Of a DNA stretch of 8,996 bases, positions 1 through 5,966 are shown in pieces. A model generated the notes under the pieces. It was not told where the DNA came from and made no database searches. It saw nothing but the letters and a program-made list of their open reading frames with translations. The DNA comes from Flemingiibacterium sp045587285 (lineage in GTDB: Bacteria; Bacillota; Clostridia; Oscillospirales; CAG-272), in the NCBI GenBank assembly GCA_045587285.1, contig JAZNBZ010000053.1, positions 1-8,996 of the forward strand. The letters are read 5' to 3'. The position numbers were made by a program, and so were the translations under genes. How positions within the stretch are numbered: position 1 is the stretch's first letter; every line of letters begins with the position of its first letter.

Positions 1-26
1 CGCTTTGGCGCCGTTCTATTTAGTTA

Positions 27-122
27 TCAGTTGCAGCCGCAGCCACAGAAGATAATGAGAAGCGCGATGATGATGAGCCATACGCACTTGTCGTCGAATA
101 CGTTGCAAAGACAGTTATTCAT
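27..122 (-). CDS. 31-residue Cys-rich, single-TM small protein
   Basis: This short gene was read directly from the minus strand. It starts with ATG at 122-120 and stops with TGA at 29-27. A very good ribosome binding site, GGAGG at 132-128, lies five bases before the start, which is the main reason to accept so short a gene. The product begins MNNCLCNVFDDKC, continues with a hydrophobic stretch at about residues 14-25 (VWLIIIALLIIF) and ends in the Cys/Gly tail CGCGCN. There are six cysteines in 31 residues: three before and three after the membrane-like segment. Tiny proteins of this layout are common in clostridial genomes, where they are usually annotated as hypothetical or high-cysteine proteins; a link to spores is possible but not shown. 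It is preceded by a structured leader and a weak sporulation-type promoter match. Function is unknown. It could be a membrane-anchored peptide that binds metal or forms disulfides. Confidence 0.72.
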   Translation of the reverse strand: MNNCLCNVFDDKCVWLIIIALLIIFCGCGCN

Positions 123-138
123 AGTAACCTCCAGCTAC

Positions 139-176
139 GGGAGTCTGCACACCGCCAATCGGTGAGCCTCGCTCCC
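139..176 (-). promoter_or_regulatory. nested hairpin in leader of the small Cys-rich gene
   Basis: An outer 5-bp stem (GGGAG at 139-143 with CTCCC at 172-176) encloses an inner 5-bp stem (CACCG at 150-154 with CGGTG at 160-164) around a 5-base loop. It lies seven bases upstream of the ribosome binding site of the 31-residue gene. No run of T follows on either strand, so it is not a standard intrinsic terminator. A 5' leader structure that stabilises the mRNA is the simplest reading. I do not recognise a known RNA family. Confidence 0.35.
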
Positions 177-182
177 TACTTT

Positions 183-209
183 CATACTATGTCGCCTATC
201 CTTTTTTGT
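183..209 (-). promoter_or_regulatory. weak sigma-K-like promoter candidate
   Basis: On the minus strand an AC at 209-208 is followed by 16 bases and then CATAGTATG (191-183). This resembles the mother-cell sigma-K pattern AC-N16/17-CATANNNTA with one mismatch. Transcription would begin near 176, exactly where the leader hairpin begins. The consensus is short, so chance matches are common. No good TTGACA/TATAAT pair was seen in the same interval. Confidence 0.2.
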
Positions 210-220
210 TACCGATATTC

Positions 221-874
221 TTAAAGCTTTTCAAGCTTTAAATGCGTCGTCTCGACGAAAGCTCTCGCGGCAAGCTCGCTGTCCGTCGGAATATCCTTCG
301 ACGCACCGCAATTACGGCAAAAGACCTTAACGTGATCGTCGGACACCGCGACGTCGTAATCGCCCTCGTCACAGCAGCAGGAAACGTCGCCGCCCTCGAT
401 GAGGTCACGTATGACGAACATTACCGTGTCGTATATCATAGGATCGCACGGCTCGTCATCGTCGGGACGGTCAACCTCTCCGAGAAGCGCATCGAGGCTG
501 TCAAGCCCCATTTCCTTCAGAAGATTGTTAAGCTCCTTTTCCGAGCTCTCAAGCGCCGCAGAGACCGCCGCCTCCGTGCCGATAAACACAAGGTCAAACG
601 CCGTTTGCGGACACTGATATACGAAAAGCTCCTTCTTGAAAAAGAGATTTGAGCTTATAACGAACGTGTGCTCACCGCCGCAAAGCAGGCACGGTGCGGT
701 AATGCGAAGCTTTCCGTCGCTCGTGTGATTTATCGTGAGCTCGCTTGCGTTACACGAGCATTTGAGCTTCTTCATAGCGCCCGACAGCGCAAACACGCCG
801 ACCATACTTTTTATTCCCTGCGTGCAATACGGACAGCGGTAAGCGATGCAGGTCTCTCTTGAACCTAAGATCAT
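221..874 (-). CDS. Uncharacterised Cys-rich zinc-ribbon-like protein
   Basis: The 217-residue product is not recognised as a named family. It has 14 cysteines, many in metal-knuckle spacing: CPYC at residues 14-17, CSC at 39-41, CLLC at 62-65 and CRNC at 186-189, plus a CCC triplet at 166-168. This suggests at least two zinc ribbons, one near each end. The middle is helical and acidic, with a DDDEP run near 138-142. There is no signal peptide or membrane segment, so it is probably cytosolic. An in-frame TTG at 892 would add six residues. The ATG at 874 is preferred because AAAGGA sits nine bases before it and the promoter at 907-935 would start RNA near 900, leaving no room for a ribosome site before 892. 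An 8-bp inverted repeat (TAAAGCTT/AAGCTTTA, 222-240) covers the 3' end but lacks a T run. It may bind nucleic acid or another protein, but its role is unknown. Confidence 0.8.
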   Translation of the reverse strand: MILGSRETCIAYRCPYCTQGIKSMVGVFALSGAMKKLKCSCNASELTINHTSDGKLRITAPCLLCGGEHTFVISSNLFFKKELFVYQCPQTAFDLVFIGTEAAVSAALESSEKELNNLLKEMGLDSLDALLGEVDRPDDDEPCDPMIYDTVMFVIRDLIEGGDVSCCCDEGDYDVAVSDDHVKVFCRNCGASKDIPTDSELAARAFVETTHLKLEKL

Positions 875-906
875 AGACTCATTTCCTTTCAAAGTTTACT
901 CCGTAT

Positions 907-935
907 ATTATATCAAAAAATCCTACGTATGTCAA
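907..935 (-). promoter_or_regulatory. consensus housekeeping promoter (leftward)
   Basis: On the minus strand a perfect -35 TTGACA (935-930) and a perfect -10 TATAAT (912-907) are separated by 17 bases. A TG one base before the -10 box adds an extended -10. RNA should start near 900 and run into the Cys-rich gene at 874. This placement also argues against the TTG start at 892. Confidence 0.85.
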
Positions 936-974
936 GACAGTGACAAATTTGAAACAATGTTTACACTAACGTCA

Positions 975-1003
975 TTGACAAGCCCTCAAAAAAGGTTTAT
1001 AAT
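975..1003 (+). promoter_or_regulatory. consensus housekeeping promoter (rightward)
   Basis: A perfect -35 TTGACA (975-980) and a perfect -10 TATAAT (998-1003) are separated by 17 bases. RNA should start near 1010, leaving a leader of about 37 bases before the yqhQ start at 1047. The LysR gene 40 bases beyond yqhQ is probably served by the same promoter. Confidence 0.87.
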
Positions 1004-1046
1004 AATTGTGTATGCAAAGAAAACTAACTTAATAGAGGTAAATAAA

Positions 1047-2021
1047 TTGTCAAGTAAAAACAATTGCTGCAAAAAGACCTCGATAGGCGGTCAGGCGCTT
1101 ATCGAAGGCATTATGATGCGCGGTCCCGAAAGGACCGTTATGGCGGTGCGTAATCCCGCAGGCGAGATCGTGCTCGAGGAGTGCGCCGCAGGCACGGCGA
1201 AAAAGCCGAAAATACTCAAGGTGCCGATAATTCGCGGTGTGTTCAGCTTTATCGACTCGATGAAAACGGGCTACAAGGCGCTTATGCGCTCCGCGGAGAT
1301 CGCTATGCCCGAGGACGATGCAAATCAGACCGAGGAGCAAAAGAAAAAGGAATCGAAGCTTATGGGCGTCGCCGCGGCAATCGGCGGAGTACTCGGAATT
1401 GCGCTCTCGGTCGTGCTCTTTATATGGCTTCCCTCGTTTTTATTCACGCTTATACAGAGCCTTACCGTCGGTACTGCAGCAGAGGCGTTTTTCGCAAATA
1501 CCGTAACCAAATCGGCGTTTGAAGGCATACTCAAGCTCGCGCTGTTCGTGGGCTACATCGCGCTTATGTGCCTCGTCAAGGACGTGCGCAGAACGTTCGA
1601 GTATCACGGTGCTGAGCACAAAACGATATTCGCATACGAGGCAGGGCTCGAGCTGACGGTCGAAAACGTCCGCCGCCAGAAGCGCTTCCACCCGAGATGC
1701 GGCACCTCGTTTATGATACTTATGATAATCGTCGGCATTTTTATCGGTATGCTCATTCCCGAAGCTATCGCGGGCGTTGAAATAAATCACGTTCTCCGCG
1801 CCGCTATAAAGCTTCTTCTCTTGCCTATCACGATGGGCATCGGCTACGAGCTTATCAAGCTCTGCGGACGTCACGATAACTTCCTCACGCGTATCATCGC
1901 CGCCCCCGGCGTCTGGCTTCAGCACGTCACGGTACACGATCCCGACGACAAGATGATCGAATGTGCAATAGCCGCAATGAATGCGGTAATCCCCGAGAAC
2001 AAGGACGCAGATAATTTTTAA
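1047..2021 (+). CDS. yqhQ: DUF1385 / YqhQ-family membrane protein
   Basis: The 324-residue product has the hallmarks of the DUF1385 family (B. subtilis YqhQ, of similar length): GGQALIEGIMMRGP at residues 14-27, YHGAEHK at 186-192, RFHPRCGTSF at 213-222 and a conserved tail around 280-315 (NFLTRIIAAPGVWLQHVT). Conserved His, Cys and Glu in the central motifs suggest metal binding. About four membrane segments are visible, near 105-137, 158-177, 221-243 and 248-271. The biochemical role of the family is not settled. The frame is open back to 846, but that region contains the promoter. The start is taken as TTG at 1047 because AGAGGT (1034-1039) lies seven bases before it and no in-frame ATG precedes the first conserved motif. 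In other clostridia this gene often sits near prmC-prfA; that neighbourhood is not seen here. Confidence 0.93.
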   Translation: MSSKNNCCKKTSIGGQALIEGIMMRGPERTVMAVRNPAGEIVLEECAAGTAKKPKILKVPIIRGVFSFIDSMKTGYKALMRSAEIAMPEDDANQTEEQKKKESKLMGVAAAIGGVLGIALSVVLFIWLPSFLFTLIQSLTVGTAAEAFFANTVTKSAFEGILKLALFVGYIALMCLVKDVRRTFEYHGAEHKTIFAYEAGLELTVENVRRQKRFHPRCGTSFMILMIIVGIFIGMLIPEAIAGVEINHVLRAAIKLLLLPITMGIGYELIKLCGRHDNFLTRIIAAPGVWLQHVTVHDPDDKMIECAIAAMNAVIPENKDADNF

Positions 2022-2061
2022 AGAACGCACCCTATAAAGTGGGCGCGAAAGGATACCCTAT

Positions 2062-2985
2062 ATGAACATATTACACGCAAAATACGCGGTTGAGATCGCA
2101 AAGCACGGCTCGCTCAACAAGGCGGCAGACGCGCTTATGATAGCCCAGCCGAACCTGAGCCGTTCAATAAAGGAGCTTGAGGCTGACCTTGGCATTTCAA
2201 TATTCCAAAGAAGCTCCAAGGGTATGGTGCTGACACCCGACGGAGAGGAGTTTATCGACTATGCACGCGACATTCTCCTTCAGATCGAGAAGCTTGAGCA
2301 GTCGTACCGCGACGGCTCTAACACCAAGCGTAAATTTTCGATCTCCGTTCCCCGCGCATCGTATATTTCCGACGCACTTACGGAGTTTTCAAAGAACATC
2401 GGCGACACGGACGTTGAAATATACTATAAGGAAACGAACTCCAAAAAAACGATAAACAACGTTTTAACCAACGAGTTTAAGCTCGGCATTATCAGATACG
2501 CCGAGAACTACGACAAGTATTATACGTCTATGTTCGAGGAAAAAGGTCTTGCACACGATTTGGTAGCGGAATTTTCATACGTCCTGATTATGAGCCGTTA
2601 CAACCCCTTATCCGTTAAGGAAATAATCACTCACGACGACCTTTCCTCGTTTATCGAGATCGCGCACGCCGATCCGTACGTTCCCTCGCTTCCGATGTCA
2701 AAGGTGTTCCGCGAGGAGCTGCCCGACAAGATTGGACAGCGAATATTCGTTTTCGAGCGTGCAAGTCAGTTTGAGCTGCTTGCCGAAAACCCCAACACCT
2801 TTATGTGGGTGTCGCCCGCCTCGGCAAAAATGCTGAAGCGCTACGACCTCGTACAGCGCGTTTGCGAGGGTAACAAGAAGGTGTATAAGGACGTTCTGAT
2901 ACACCATAAGGGCTACAGGCTTACAAAGCTTGATAAAGCGTTTATCGAAGCACTTTCCGTGTCAAGAGAAGCGTTTGTACGGTAA
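2062..2985 (+). CDS. LysR-type transcriptional regulator
   Basis: This 307-residue protein has standard LysR length and layout. An N-terminal winged helix-turn-helix occupies about residues 1-60; the recognition region is near 17-37 (GSLNKAADALMIAQPNLSRSI) and is followed by LGISIFQRSSKGMVLTPDG. A linker helix runs at about 62-88 and the effector-binding domain covers about 92-300. The ATG at 2062 has AAAGGA (2048-2053) eight bases upstream. The gene lies 40 bases after yqhQ on the same strand and is probably co-transcribed with it. A short imperfect GC hairpin without a T run (2026-2047) sits in the gap. The next gene downstream is adhE, 285 bases away, whose upstream region contains several inverted repeats that a LysR protein could bind. 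The ligand and targets cannot be read from the sequence. Unlike many LysR genes, it is not divergent from an obvious target. Confidence 0.93.
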   Translation: MNILHAKYAVEIAKHGSLNKAADALMIAQPNLSRSIKELEADLGISIFQRSSKGMVLTPDGEEFIDYARDILLQIEKLEQSYRDGSNTKRKFSISVPRASYISDALTEFSKNIGDTDVEIYYKETNSKKTINNVLTNEFKLGIIRYAENYDKYYTSMFEEKGLAHDLVAEFSYVLIMSRYNPLSVKEIITHDDLSSFIEIAHADPYVPSLPMSKVFREELPDKIGQRIFVFERASQFELLAENPNTFMWVSPASAKMLKRYDLVQRVCEGNKKVYKDVLIHHKGYRLTKLDKAFIEALSVSREAFVR

Positions 2986-3056
2986 ACGGCAAATGTTAAA
3001 AAGGTCAGATTTTATCAGCATTTTTCTGTTCAAACAAAGGTAAATTCACACGAAAA

Positions 3057-3091
3057 AACGGCAGTTTCGTCAATTTGGCAAAACTGCCGTT
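3057..3091. repeat. 11-bp perfect inverted repeat, possible terminator
   Basis: AACGGCAGTTT (3057-3067) and AAACTGCCGTT (3081-3091) form a perfect 11-bp stem with a 13-base loop. On the plus strand a run of A precedes it and no T run follows, so it is a weak terminator for the LysR gene. Read on the minus strand it is followed by TTTTTT and would terminate well, yet no leftward gene is evident here. It may insulate adhE from both directions. Confidence 0.5.
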
Positions 3092-3099
3092 AAAGTTTG

Positions 3100-3113
3100 T
3101 GATAAATTTATCA
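3100..3113. promoter_or_regulatory. 14-bp perfect palindrome (operator-like)
   Basis: TGATAAATTTATCA reads the same on both strands. It resembles the TTGAT/ATCAA half-sites of the CRP/FNR family and the TTGTGA half-sites of some Rex operators, but the spacing between half-sites fits neither (six bases rather than four for FNR, eight rather than six for Rex). It is probably a protein-binding site upstream of adhE; the binder is unidentified. Confidence 0.35.
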
Positions 3114-3118
3114 AAAAC

Positions 3119-3151
3119 TGTTATATCTTTTGAAATAACACGGATATAACA
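3119..3151. promoter_or_regulatory. 9-bp inverted repeat upstream of adhE
   Basis: TGTTATATC (3119-3127) and GATATAACA (3143-3151) form a perfect inverted repeat with a 15-base centre. A further ATAACA copy lies in the centre at 3135-3140, so the half-site occurs three times. The spacing between half-sites is 24 bases, a bit over two helical turns. This could suit a dimeric or tetrameric regulator such as the upstream LysR protein, or a weaker Rex variant site. Its function is inferred only from symmetry and position. Confidence 0.35.
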
Positions 3152-3177
3152 ATTTGGTTATTCCATTTGAGAAAATT

Positions 3178-3206
3178 TTGTGTTAAAATATTAACAACGC
3201 TATAAG
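3178..3206 (+). promoter_or_regulatory. probable adhE promoter
   Basis: TTGTGT (3178-3183) and TATAAG (3201-3206) are spaced 17 bases apart. The -10 box matches the consensus at five of six positions and the -35 box at three. RNA would start near 3213, giving a leader of about 58 bases. The weak -35 and the Rex-like site lying between the two boxes fit a repressed, inducible promoter. Confidence 0.5.
3180..3197. promoter_or_regulatory. Rex (redox-sensing repressor) operator
   Basis: The sequence has TGTTAA (3181-3186), four bases, then TTAACA (3191-3196), a perfect inverted repeat. Aligned to the 18-bp clostridial Rex pattern TTGTTAANNNNTTAACAA, only the first base differs. Rex proteins sense the NADH/NAD+ ratio and repress alcohol dehydrogenase and related fermentative genes in many Firmicutes. 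This site lies 73 bases before the adhE start and inside the probable promoter, where a bound repressor would block RNA polymerase. Confidence 0.8.
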
Positions 3207-3208
3207 CA

Positions 3209-3243
3209 GGTAACCTCGAACACCCTGTTTTCGACGGTTGACC
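3209..3243 (+). promoter_or_regulatory. bulged hairpin in adhE leader
   Basis: The bases at 3209-3222 can pair with 3226-3243 in four helical blocks (GGT/ACC, AACC/GGTT, TCGA/TCGA, ACA/TGT) for 14 base pairs, with small bulges on the 3' side and a CCC loop. A run of six T follows at 3251-3256, just before the adhE ribosome site. It could act as a leader stem or weak attenuator. If RNA starts near 3213, the lowest pairs would be missing. Confidence 0.3.
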
Positions 3244-3270
3244 GGCTATATTTTTTCGGAGGAAAATCAA

Positions 3271-5949
3271 ATGGAACAGAAAGCTTACGAAATCGTTGAC
3301 AGCGTGGAAACGCTGAAAGCCACGCTCGCTCGCGTTAAGGCGGCGCAGAAGGTGTTTGCGACCTACACGCAGGAGCAGGTTGACAAGATCTTTTTGGCGG
3401 CGGCTTCTGCCGCAGACAAGGCGAGAATCACGCTCGCAAAGCTCGCCGTTGAAGAAACGGGTATGGGCGTAATCGAGGACAAGGTTATCAAAAACCACTA
3501 CGCCGCAGAGTACATCTACAACGCCTACAAGGACACTAAGACCTGCGGAGTTATCGAGGAGGATAAGGCGTTCGGCGTCACCAAGATAGCAGAGCCTATC
3601 GGCGTAATCGCCGCCGTAATCCCCACCACCAACCCGACGTCCACCGCTATTTTCAAGTGCTTGCTCGCGCTCAAGACGCGCAACGCAATAATCATAAGCC
3701 CTCACCCGAGAGCGAAGAATTCCACTATTGCGGCGGCAAAGCTCGTTCTCGAGGCGGCAGTTGCGGCAGGCGCTCCCGAGAGCATCATCGACTGGATCGA
3801 CGTTCCCTCGCTTGAGATGACGAACACCGTTATGAAGGAAGCGGATATTATCCTCGCAACGGGCGGTCCCGGTATGGTTAAGGCTGCGTACTCGAGCGGC
3901 AAGCCCGCCCTCGGCGTTGGCGCAGGTAACACGCCCGCTATCATCGACGACACCGCAGATATCCTTCTGTCTGTAAACTCGATCATTCACTCGAAAACCT
4001 TCGACAACGGTATGATATGCGCGTCCGAGCAGTCGGTCATCGTTCTCGAGAGCATTTACGACGCGGTAAAGAGCGAATTCGCGGCAAGAGGCTGTTATTT
4101 CCTCGACGCAGATGAAACCGAAAAGGTTCGCAAGACCATCATTATCAACGGCTCGCTCAACGCAAAGATCGTAGGTCAAAAGGCGGCTAAGATCGCCGAG
4201 ATTGCAGGCGTAAGCGTACCCGCTGGCACGAAGATTCTCATCGGCGAGGTCGAGAGCGTTGAGCTTTCCGAGGAGTTTGCACACGAAAAGCTCTCTCCCG
4301 TGCTTGCTATGTATAAGGCAAAGACCTTTGACGAGGCGCTCGAGAAGGCTGAAAGACTTATCGAGGACGGCGGCTTCGGTCACACCTCCTCGCTCTATAT
4401 TAACGAGATCACCGAAAAGGAAAAGCTCGCCGCGTATATGGCAAGAATGAAGACCTGCCGTATACTTGTTAACACCCCTTCCTCTCACGGCGGTATCGGC
4501 GACCTTTACAACTTTAAGCTCGCTCCCTCCCTGACACTCGGATGCGGCTCTTGGGGCGGTAACAGCGTATCCGAAAACGTTGGTGTCAAGCACCTTCTTA
4601 ACATTAAGACAGTAGCCGAGAGGAGAGAAAATATGCTTTGGTTCAGAACGCCTGAAAAGGTTTATATAAAGAAGGGCTGTCTGCCCGTAGCGCTCGACGA
4701 GCTTCGCTCGGTAAGAGGCGCAAAGAAGGCGTTTATCGTAACGGATACGTTCCTTTATCAGAACGGCTACACGAAGCCGATCACCGACAAGCTCGACGAA
4801 ATGGGCATCGCACACACTACGTTCTTTAACGTACAGCCCGATCCCACCCTCGCTAACGCAACCGAGGGCGCGGCACAGATGCGTGCGTTTGCTCCCGACA
4901 CTATCATCGCACTCGGCGGCGGCTCCGCTATGGACGCGGCGAAGATAATGTGGGTGCTCTACGAGCATCCCGAGGCAGACTTTATGGATATGGCCATGAG
5001 ATTTATCGACATCCGCAAGAGAGTCTACACCTTCCCCAAAATGGGCGAAAAGGCGTACTTCATCGCCGTTCCGACCTCCGCAGGTACAGGCTCCGAGGTT
5101 ACCCCCTTCGCTGTTATCACCGACGAAAAGACGGGCGTTAAGTACCCTCTCGCCGATTACGAGCTCCTTCCCAATATGGCTATTATCGACACCGATTTCC
5201 ATATGTCAGCGCCGAAGGGACTTACCGCGGCATCGGGTATCGACGCCGTAACTCACGCAGTTGAGGCGTACGCCGCTATGCTCGCGACCGACTACACCGA
5301 CGGTCTTGCACTCCGCGCACTCAAGGTGGTATTCGAGTACCTCCCGAGAGCATACGATAACGGTCAGACGGACGTTGAGGCTCGCGAAAAGATGGCAAAT
5401 GCCGCTACTATGGCAGGTATGGCGTTCGCAAACGCATTCCTCGGCGTATGTCACTCTATGGCACACAAGCTCGGTGCGTTCCACCACCTTCCCCACGGCG
5501 TTGCTAACGCGCTGATGATCGAGGAGGTTCTCCGCTTCAACGCCGCAGAGGCTCCTGCGAAGATGGGTACCTTCTCGCAGTACGACCATCCTCATACGCT
5601 CGCGCGTTACGCTGAGATCGCCGATTACCTCGGACTTGGCGGCAAGACCAACGAGGATAAGCTCGAACGGCTCATCAAGGCTATAAACGACCTCAAGGCA
5701 CGCGTTGGCATCAAGGAGACCATCAAGGATTACGGCATAGACGAGGCTGACTTCCTCGCTCGCCTTGACGATATGTCAGAGCAGGCGTTCGACGACCAGT
5801 GCACGGGCGCTAACCCGCGCTATCCGCTGATAAGCGAGATAAAGCAGATGTACCTTAACGCTTATTACGGCAAGCACTTCGTTGAGGCAGATATGCCATA
5901 CACAAAGACTGCCGCGAAAAAAGCGCCTCGTAAGAGCAAGAAGGCATAA
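3271..5949 (+). CDS. adhE: Bifunctional acetaldehyde-CoA/alcohol dehydrogenase AdhE
   Basis: This 892-residue protein reduces acetyl-CoA to acetaldehyde and then to ethanol, using two NADH. The N-terminal CoA-acylating aldehyde dehydrogenase domain (about 1-440) has GAGNTP at 217-222 and the catalytic cysteine C250 in MICASEQ. A linker with the typical SENVGVKHLLNIKTVAERRENM sequence leads to the iron-dependent alcohol dehydrogenase domain (about 450-870), with GGGS at 549-552, D555 and K558. All four expected iron ligands are present: D658, H662, H732 and H742. The basic tail (KKAPRKSKK) resembles the Lys/Ala-rich tail of E. coli AdhE. The protein normally assembles into spirosome filaments. 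The start is ATG 3271, with GGAGG (3258-3262) eight bases upstream; an in-frame TTG at 3238 is not used because it lies in the leader. Expression is probably controlled by Rex through 3180-3197. A kinase-like gene follows 17 bases later. Confidence 0.98.
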   Translation: MEQKAYEIVDSVETLKATLARVKAAQKVFATYTQEQVDKIFLAAASAADKARITLAKLAVEETGMGVIEDKVIKNHYAAEYIYNAYKDTKTCGVIEEDKAFGVTKIAEPIGVIAAVIPTTNPTSTAIFKCLLALKTRNAIIISPHPRAKNSTIAAAKLVLEAAVAAGAPESIIDWIDVPSLEMTNTVMKEADIILATGGPGMVKAAYSSGKPALGVGAGNTPAIIDDTADILLSVNSIIHSKTFDNGMICASEQSVIVLESIYDAVKSEFAARGCYFLDADETEKVRKTIIINGSLNAKIVGQKAAKIAEIAGVSVPAGTKILIGEVESVELSEEFAHEKLSPVLAMYKAKTFDEALEKAERLIEDGGFGHTSSLYINEITEKEKLAAYMARMKTCRILVNTPSSHGGIGDLYNFKLAPSLTLGCGSWGGNSVSENVGVKHLLNIKTVAERRENMLWFRTPEKVYIKKGCLPVALDELRSVRGAKKAFIVTDTFLYQNGYTKPITDKLDEMGIAHTTFFNVQPDPTLANATEGAAQMRAFAPDTIIALGGGSAMDAAKIMWVLYEHPEADFMDMAMRFIDIRKRVYTFPKMGEKAYFIAVPTSAGTGSEVTPFAVITDEKTGVKYPLADYELLPNMAIIDTDFHMSAPKGLTAASGIDAVTHAVEAYAAMLATDYTDGLALRALKVVFEYLPRAYDNGQTDVEAREKMANAATMAGMAFANAFLGVCHSMAHKLGAFHHLPHGVANALMIEEVLRFNAAEAPAKMGTFSQYDHPHTLARYAEIADYLGLGGKTNEDKLERLIKAINDLKARVGIKETIKDYGIDEADFLARLDDMSEQAFDDQCTGANPRYPLISEIKQMYLNAYYGKHFVEADMPYTKTAAKKAPRKSKKA

Positions 5950-5966
5950 GTTAGGAGGAAATTACA

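Noticed and set aside
242..652. Plus-strand open frame within the Cys-rich gene
   Set aside because: The translation is Arg-rich and low-complexity, with no ribosome site. The opposite strand has a promoter, a ribosome site and structured Cys motifs.
846..1046. N-terminal extension of yqhQ to the upstream ATG
   Set aside because: The extension spans both divergent promoters and has no ribosome site. The TTG at 1047 has one, and the family begins shortly before the GGQALIEG motif.
2026..2047. Short GC hairpin between yqhQ and lysR as a terminator
   Set aside because: There are only six pairs with one mismatch and no T run. The two genes are 40 bases apart and probably co-transcribed.
3100..3113. 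Calling the palindrome an FNR or CRP site
   Set aside because: The half-sites are similar, but the centre is two bases too wide for the TTGAT-N4-ATCAA and TGTGAT-N4-ATCACA patterns.
3121..5202. A 693-codon open frame on the minus strand antisense to adhE
   Set aside because: It is a shadow of adhE: the adhE codon choice rarely creates stop codons in that antisense frame. The translation is rich in Arg, Cys and Leu, matches nothing known, and has no ribosome site.
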